Shown: positions 6,583 to 10,493 of the stretch, in pieces | Numbering within the stretch: the first letter of the stretch is position 1 | Layout: every line of letters starts with the position of its first letter | NCBI GenBank assembly: GCA_902782715.1 | Contig: CACZOG010000233.1 | Span: 1 to 10,493, forward strand | DNA length: 10,493 nucleotides | Direction of reading: 5' to 3' | From: an uncultured Lachnospiraceae bacterium | GTDB taxonomy: Bacteria; Bacillota; Clostridia; Lachnospirales; Lachnospiraceae | Notes under the pieces: generated by a model | Told to the model about the DNA's origin: nothing | Seen by the model: only the letters and a program-made list of their open reading frames with translations | Databases searched by the model: none | Made by a program: the position numbers and the translations under genes

Positions 6583-6602
6583 ATTGATATATAATTGTCA
6601 AT
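6583..6602 (+). promoter_or_regulatory. Probable -10 box inside an inverted repeat, upstream of the lipoprotein gene
   Basis: TATAAT (6590-6595) is flanked exactly by ATTGATA (6583-6589) and TGTCAAT (6596-6602), an inverted repeat with one mismatch in seven pairs. It lies 24-43 nt before the ATG at 6626. There is no good -35 at the usual distance (TATACT stands at 6567-6572). The arrangement suits a repressor site over a -10 box, but short AT-rich palindromes also arise by chance. Confidence 0.4.
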
Positions 6603-6610
6603 GTTTGCGA

Positions 6611-6616
6611 AAGGAG
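6611..6616 (+). promoter_or_regulatory. Ribosome binding site fixing the lipoprotein start
   Basis: AAGGAG lies 9 nt before the ATG at 6626. The longer frame from 6584 would add 14 residues in front of the signal peptide and has no site of its own, so 6626 is the start. Confidence 0.88.
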
Positions 6617-6625
6617 TATATTTTT

Positions 6626-9094
6626 ATGAATTTTAAGAAGATCATCTCGGTATCAATCTGCTCTGCTATGCTTGTATCTTTAGTAGGTTGTACCGGACCG
6701 AAGGAGTTTTTCTCCAATATAATCAACGGAAACCAGAACAATAACTCAAATAACGTTCAGCTTTCCGAGAAGGTTAACAAAGACGCTGTATTTAAAGAGA
6801 CGGGAGACTTTTCACTTGAAGGATTTGAATATATAGATTCACTCACCGTTGCAAACGACAGATTTTACGCTATTACCGTTCAGTATGAATATCCCGAAGG
6901 CTATTATGATGACGAAGGAGAGGACGAGGTTATCCTTTTCGATGACGAAGAAACTGAAGAAACTTCAGAGCCTGCGGATGAAACAACGGAAGAGAATAAA
7001 GAAGAAACAGACGAAGTTGATACCACTGAAGAGGAAACCGATGACTATGCGGACGAAACGGATTTCGAAGAGTATGACGGAATCGCTCCGGGTCTTGACG
7101 CAGATGTAAAAACAAAAGTAAGTATTGCATCTTTTACAAGCGGAAACGATATTTCCTACAAAGAATTTGAAGGAGCACCTTCGGAATACCCTCAGGGAGG
7201 ATTGGGGGTTGATGCTCAGGGTAATTACTATATTGCATTTGCAAGCTGGAATGATTTGACAGGCGAGCAGTCATTCTCGTTAAAGAAGTATTCGGAGACG
7301 CTGGAGCTTGTTAAAGAAGTTCCCATAACCACAAATGATCAGTATTTCTATGTCAGAAACGTATTTACCGACAAAGAAGGAAATTCATTCGTAGTTTCGG
7401 ATTCATCCGTTGAGATTTATGACAAAGATCTGAATAAGATAGGAACTTTCAAACCTGATTCGGAAGCTTATATGAGCAGTGCTACGCTTAACTCGGAAGG
7501 AAAACTTTCGGTTATGGTAGCAAACTGGAGTTCAGAAGAATACCAGGTTGATTTCTATATTGTTGACAACAAGGGCAATACAACGGAGGATAATTCGGTT
7601 TCATCAATGCTTTCAGGAAAGGAAATCATCAGCGGAAACGGATATGATTATTACTACAGAACAACCACATCTGTTTACGGATTCAACAAAGGGGACAAGA
7701 AGGCAGTTGAAGTGGTAAACTTCTATGATTCTGATATCGATCCCAATACGGTTTACGGTCAGGTTGTATTCATTGACAAAGATCACTTCATTTCTGTAAA
7801 TACAGATGAAGAATGCAAAATAGTTACATACGAAAAAGTTCCCGCAGCTGATGTAAAGGACAAAGAGGTCATTACTCTCGGAACGGTTTACGGATCGTAT
7901 TCCGTATCTAAACAGATCCTTGAGTTTAATAAGAATAATGATGCATACAGAATCAAACTTCTGGATTATTCTGAATACGACACGCCTGAGGACTGGAATG
8001 CAGGTCTTAAGAGATTTAACACGGATCTGACCGGCGGAAATGCCCCCGACATCATCATTCCCGAAGCATCACAGGTTCAGAACCTTATAGGCAAGGGCGT
8101 GTTTGCAGACCTTACTCCTTACATGGAAGAGGGTCCCGGATTAAAGAAAGATGATCTTGTAAACAATGCCAAGACGATTTTCGCCGACGGAGATAAGTTA
8201 TATTGCGTATTCCCTTCATTCTCTATTGAAGCAATAGAGGTTAAGAAATCAAATTACAAGGAAAACATGACGATCCAGGATGTCATTGCCTGGGAAAACA
8301 AAACAGGTAATAAAGCATTCTCCGAAATGACAAAAGGCGCAGTTCTCAGTCAGTTCATGAGCCTTGGAATGGATGCATTCCTTGACCCGAAGACAGGAAA
8401 GTGCAATTTTAATTCTCAGCAGTTTATGGATGTTCTTGATTATGCAAACACATATCCTTTGGAGTTTGACGAGAATTACTGGAACAATTATGATTATACG
8501 CAATATGTAAATATATTCAGAAGCGAAGGCGCGCTTTTCAATGTTGCATATATCAATAACTTCAGAGATTATAACTGGACAAGACAGTACAGATTCGGTG
8601 AAGAAACCGTCCTCATGGGCATGCCTGTTGAAGGCAGTGCCGGTGCAATGATCCTGATCGATTCCCCTATGGCTATTTCTTCGAAGAGCAAGAAGAAAGA
8701 GGTTGCATGGGAATTCATTAACTCCTGCTTCTCATCGAGTTATTACGAAAAAGAACAGTGGTCCATTCCTTCGGTTGAGAGTGAACTCGACAGGATGATC
8801 GAAGAATCTTGCGAGCGTCCTTACTATGAAGATGATGCCGGAAAGAAAGTCTACTACGATGAGACATACTGGCTTATCGATCATGAGGAAACAGTTAAGC
8901 CTCTTACAAAGGAAGAAGCCGCAGCCATTAAAGATTTCGTTGTAAATGTTCACAATGTTTATTCTTGGGATACGGAACTTAATTCGATAGTTGACGAAGA
9001 GACTCAGGGATACTTCCAGGGACAGAAAACTTCGAAAGAAGTTGCGGATGTAATCCAGTCGAGACTTCAGATATATATTAACGAGAAGAAGTAA
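6626..9094 (+). CDS. Lipoprotein: beta-propeller-like half fused to an extracellular solute-binding domain
   Basis: An 822-residue secreted lipoprotein. Residues 1-22 form a lipoprotein signal peptide (basic MNFKK, hydrophobic core, lipobox LVGC with C22), so it should be anchored outside the membrane. After an Asn-rich spacer (about 36-43), residues ~60-410 carry repeated beta patterns of the kind GVDAQGNYYIAF, VFTDKEGNSFVVSDSSVEIY and TLNSEGKLSVMV, which suggest a beta-propeller. Residues 88-151 are extremely acidic (35 Asp/Glu of 64, one Lys) and sit between two strands of the first blade. Residues ~415-822 resemble family 1 solute-binding proteins of ABC importers: LGTVYGSYSVSKQILEFNK, GNAPDIIIPE, GKGVFADLTPYM, and near the end PMAISSKSKKKEVAWEFI. 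Plain sugar-binding proteins are usually ~400-450 residues, so this is about twice the size. No permease or ATPase gene is adjacent. The ligand is unknown; a carbohydrate is the family's commonest choice. It is followed by a terminator. Confidence 0.85.
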   Translation: MNFKKIISVSICSAMLVSLVGCTGPKEFFSNIINGNQNNNSNNVQLSEKVNKDAVFKETGDFSLEGFEYIDSLTVANDRFYAITVQYEYPEGYYDDEGEDEVILFDDEETEETSEPADETTEENKEETDEVDTTEEETDDYADETDFEEYDGIAPGLDADVKTKVSIASFTSGNDISYKEFEGAPSEYPQGGLGVDAQGNYYIAFASWNDLTGEQSFSLKKYSETLELVKEVPITTNDQYFYVRNVFTDKEGNSFVVSDSSVEIYDKDLNKIGTFKPDSEAYMSSATLNSEGKLSVMVANWSSEEYQVDFYIVDNKGNTTEDNSVSSMLSGKEIISGNGYDYYYRTTTSVYGFNKGDKKAVEVVNFYDSDIDPNTVYGQVVFIDKDHFISVNTDEECKIVTYEKVPAADVKDKEVITLGTVYGSYSVSKQILEFNKNNDAYRIKLLDYSEYDTPEDWNAGLKRFNTDLTGGNAPDIIIPEASQVQNLIGKGVFADLTPYMEEGPGLKKDDLVNNAKTIFADGDKLYCVFPSFSIEAIEVKKSNYKENMTIQDVIAWENKTGNKAFSEMTKGAVLSQFMSLGMDAFLDPKTGKCNFNSQQFMDVLDYANTYPLEFDENYWNNYDYTQYVNIFRSEGALFNVAYINNFRDYNWTRQYRFGEETVLMGMPVEGSAGAMILIDSPMAISSKSKKKEVAWEFINSCFSSSYYEKEQWSIPSVESELDRMIEESCERPYYEDDAGKKVYYDETYWLIDHEETVKPLTKEEAAAIKDFVVNVHNVYSWDTELNSIVDEETQGYFQGQKTSKEVADVIQSRLQIYINEKK

Positions 9095-9099
9095 TTTAC

Positions 9100-9134
9100 G
9101 AAAACTGCTTTCGAATGAAGGCAGTTTTCTTTTT
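9100..9134 (+). terminator. Rho-independent terminator of the lipoprotein gene
   Basis: GAAAACTGC (9100-9108) pairs with GCAGTTTTC (9121-9129), with further inner pairing TTC/GAA, and five T follow (9130-9134). It lies 5 nt after the stop codon. Confidence 0.88.
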
Positions 9135-9150
9135 GTGTGTTAAAATGATA

Positions 9151-9187
9151 TTGAAAGTTCTTTTGACAGGAATTAGGATAATATAAT
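9151..9187 (+). promoter_or_regulatory. Promoter region of the DJ-1 family gene (irregular)
   Basis: Perfect TTGACA (9163-9168) and TATAAT (9182-9187) hexamers are present but only 13 nt apart, shorter than the usual 16-18. An alternative is TTGAAA (9151-9156) with TAGGAT (9174-9179) at 17 nt. A promoter is expected here because a terminator lies directly upstream. Confidence 0.45.
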
Positions 9188-9215
9188 ACGGAGTATAAAA
9201 AACGGAGGGGAAAAT

Positions 9216-9767
9216 ATGAAAACAGCCATTTTTTTAACATCGGGTTTTGAAGAGATAGAGGCTTTAACGGTAGTGGATATTTTAAGAAGGGCAAAGATTT
9301 CCTGCGATATGATCTCGGTTGATGACGACATGGAAGTTACGGGTGCTCACGGAATTGAAGTTAAAGCGGATTCGCTCATTTCACAGATCGACTTTGAAGA
9401 ATACGAGTGCATGATCCTTCCCGGAGGAAGTCCCGGATGGCAGAATCTTGAGAAAAGCCAGTACCTTATGAAACGACTTGAGGAATTTATCCAGAAAGGC
9501 AAACTTGTCTGCGCGATATGCGGAGCACCGACCATTCTCGGAAGAAAAGGATATTTAAATGATAAAACTGCCGTTTGTTATCCTTCGCTTGAGAGTGAAC
9601 TCAAGGGCGCATATGTGCCTGATGAAGAGGTCGTAAGAGACGGCAATATCATTACTTCCAGAGGCGTTGGAACGGCGATCGCTTTTTCGGCTGAGATCAT
9701 CAGAGCCGTTCTTGATGACGAAACGGCAGAAGAAATACTCAAAGCCATAGTATATAAACAATATTAA
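9216..9767 (+). CDS. DJ-1/PfpI (ThiJ) family protein
   Basis: A 183-residue cytoplasmic protein of the DJ-1/PfpI superfamily, close to the ~180-190 usual for the DJ-1 subgroup. The nucleophile-elbow cysteine is C102 in CAICGAPTILG. The partner glutamate that keeps the cysteine reactive is E15 in GFEEIEALTVVDILRRA, corresponding to E18 of human DJ-1. ILPGGSPGW (67-75) and the C-terminal ITSRGVGTAIAF (146-157) are further family marks. The residue aligning with human H126 appears to be Tyr (CYPS), as in DJ-1-type members without a classical triad. Family members are variously called oxidative-stress chaperone, protein or glyoxal deglycase, and the old name thiazole biosynthesis protein ThiJ. 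Sequence alone does not pick one. GGAGGGG lies 5 nt before the ATG. The next gene, tig, begins 90 nt downstream behind its own promoter. Confidence 0.9.
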   Translation: MKTAIFLTSGFEEIEALTVVDILRRAKISCDMISVDDDMEVTGAHGIEVKADSLISQIDFEEYECMILPGGSPGWQNLEKSQYLMKRLEEFIQKGKLVCAICGAPTILGRKGYLNDKTAVCYPSLESELKGAYVPDEEVVRDGNIITSRGVGTAIAFSAEIIRAVLDDETAEEILKAIVYKQY

Positions 9768-9779
9768 GCAACTTTTTCT

Positions 9780-9808
9780 TTTACAAAAATATTCGCTTAT
9801 GGTATAAT
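9780..9808 (+). promoter_or_regulatory. Extended -10 promoter of tig
   Basis: TTTACA (9780-9785), a 17-nt spacer and a perfect TATAAT (9803-9808), with TGG immediately before the -10 box as in extended -10 promoters. It begins 12 nt after the preceding stop codon. I see no terminator between the two genes. Confidence 0.8.
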
Positions 9809-9857
9809 AATCAATTGACTGTGGATTATTACACATTTGAAAGGAGATTTATTTAAA

Positions 9858-10493
9858 ATGGGTTTAAAGATTGAAAAGCTTGAAGGAAGTATGGCAAAGC
9901 TTATCATCGATGTAGCGGCAGAGGAATTCGAATCCGCTTGCGAGAAAGCATATCAGAAGAATAAAAAGAAGATTTCGGTTCCCGGATTCCGTGCAGGAAA
10001 GGTTCCCAGAAAAGTTATTGAGAAAATGTACGGCAAAGAAGTATTCTTCGAGGATGCCGCTAATATTATTATTCCCGATGCTTATGAAAAAGCATACGAT
10101 GAAGCGATCAAAGAGATCGAAATCGCTTCGGCTCCCAAGATCGAAGTGGTTGATATGGAAGCAGGAAAGCCTTTTGTATTCAGTGCAGAAGTAGCTCTCA
10201 AGCCTGAGATCAAGCTTGGCAAGTACAAAGGCGTTGAAGTAGAAAAAACTGCTGTAGAAGTAACAGAAGAAGAAGTTAACGCAGCTATCGAAACAGAAAG
10301 ACAGAATGCCGCAAGAATCGTATCCGTTGACAGAGCTGTTAAGAACGGCGATACAGTAACAATCGACTTCGAAGGATTCGTTGACGGTGTTGCATTTGAA
10401 GGCGGCAAGGGCGAGAACTACAACCTTGAGATCGGTTCACATTCTTTCATCGATAATTTCGAAGATCAGATCATCGGAAAGAACAGAGACGAC
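9858..10493 (+). CDS. tig: Trigger factor, N-terminal half (3' end outside window)
   Basis: The frame is open from the ATG at 9858 to the last base, 212 residues; a full trigger factor is about 430. It is the ribosome-associated chaperone with peptidyl-prolyl isomerase fold that meets nascent chains at the exit tunnel. The N-terminal ribosome-binding domain (about 1-115) contains the signature loop VPGFRAGKVPRKVIEKMYG (41-59), whose GFRAGK docks on ribosomal protein L23. The FKBP-type domain begins near residue 150, with KNGDTVTIDFEGFVDGVAFE (162-181) and LEIGSHSFIDNFEDQIIG (190-207). The C-terminal cradle lies outside. AAGGAG at 9841-9846 is 11 nt upstream of the ATG. In many Clostridia clpP, clpX and lon follow tig; that could be the case here but is not seen. 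Confidence 0.96.
   Translation, partial: MGLKIEKLEGSMAKLIIDVAAEEFESACEKAYQKNKKKISVPGFRAGKVPRKVIEKMYGKEVFFEDAANIIIPDAYEKAYDEAIKEIEIASAPKIEVVDMEAGKPFVFSAEVALKPEIKLGKYKGVEVEKTAVEVTEEEVNAAIETERQNAARIVSVDRAVKNGDTVTIDFEGFVDGVAFEGGKGENYNLEIGSHSFIDNFEDQIIGKNRDD

Noticed and set aside
6900..7080. Apparent GAA/GAC direct repeats
   Set aside because: Low-complexity coding for Glu/Asp/Thr with no constant repeat unit; not a structured DNA repeat or CRISPR array.
6849..7109. Lysine-rich 86-codon frame within the lipoprotein gene
   Set aside because: It is the frame-shifted reading of the GAA/GAC-rich acidic stretch, giving Lys/Met/Thr-rich nonsense.

Overview
All genes in this window lie on the + strand. 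The AT-rich composition, strong AAGGAG/GGAGG ribosome binding sites, TTGACA/TATAAT-type promoters, hairpin-plus-U-run terminators and a T-box leader point to a low-GC Gram-positive bacterium. The protein styles (a ThrRS lacking TGS, a large lipoprotein binding protein with an acidic insert, a DJ-1-family gene before tig) suggest class Clostridia, probably Lachnospiraceae. The family-level placement is inference from style; no rRNA or other phylogenetic marker RNA is present.

Layout. (1) 2-361: the C-terminal end of a membrane protein that starts outside the window, closed by a terminator. (2) 498-2959: a two-component system, an OmpR/PhoB-type response regulator followed 32 nt later by a two-TM sensor histidine kinase with an unrecognised ~300-residue extracytoplasmic domain and a degenerate ATP-binding G1 box; terminator after it. 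(3) 3110-3508: a small TerB-like all-helical protein with its own good promoter. (4) About 3530-5568: a complete threonine T-box leader (ACC specifier, UGGAACC bulge, antiterminator and terminator) controlling thrS, whose product has editing, catalytic and anticodon domains but no TGS domain; terminator after it. (5) 5739-6506: uridine phosphorylase. (6) 6626-9094: an 822-residue lipoprotein that seems to fuse a beta-propeller-like N-terminal half, carrying a very acidic loop, to an extracellular solute-binding-protein C-terminal half; terminator after it. (7) 9216-9767: a DJ-1/PfpI/ThiJ family protein. (8) 9858 to the window end: the first half of trigger factor (tig), behind an extended -10 promoter.

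How they work together. Apart from the response regulator/kinase pair, the genes look like independent short transcription units. Most is chromosomal housekeeping: translation (thrS), nascent-chain folding (tig) and pyrimidine salvage (udp). The less ordinary parts are the orphan two-component system with no adjacent target gene, the TGS-less ThrRS under a textbook T-box, and the orphan propeller-SBP lipoprotein with a palindrome straddling its probable -10 box. I found no mobile element, CRISPR array, tRNA or rRNA, and no convincing new multi-gene system.
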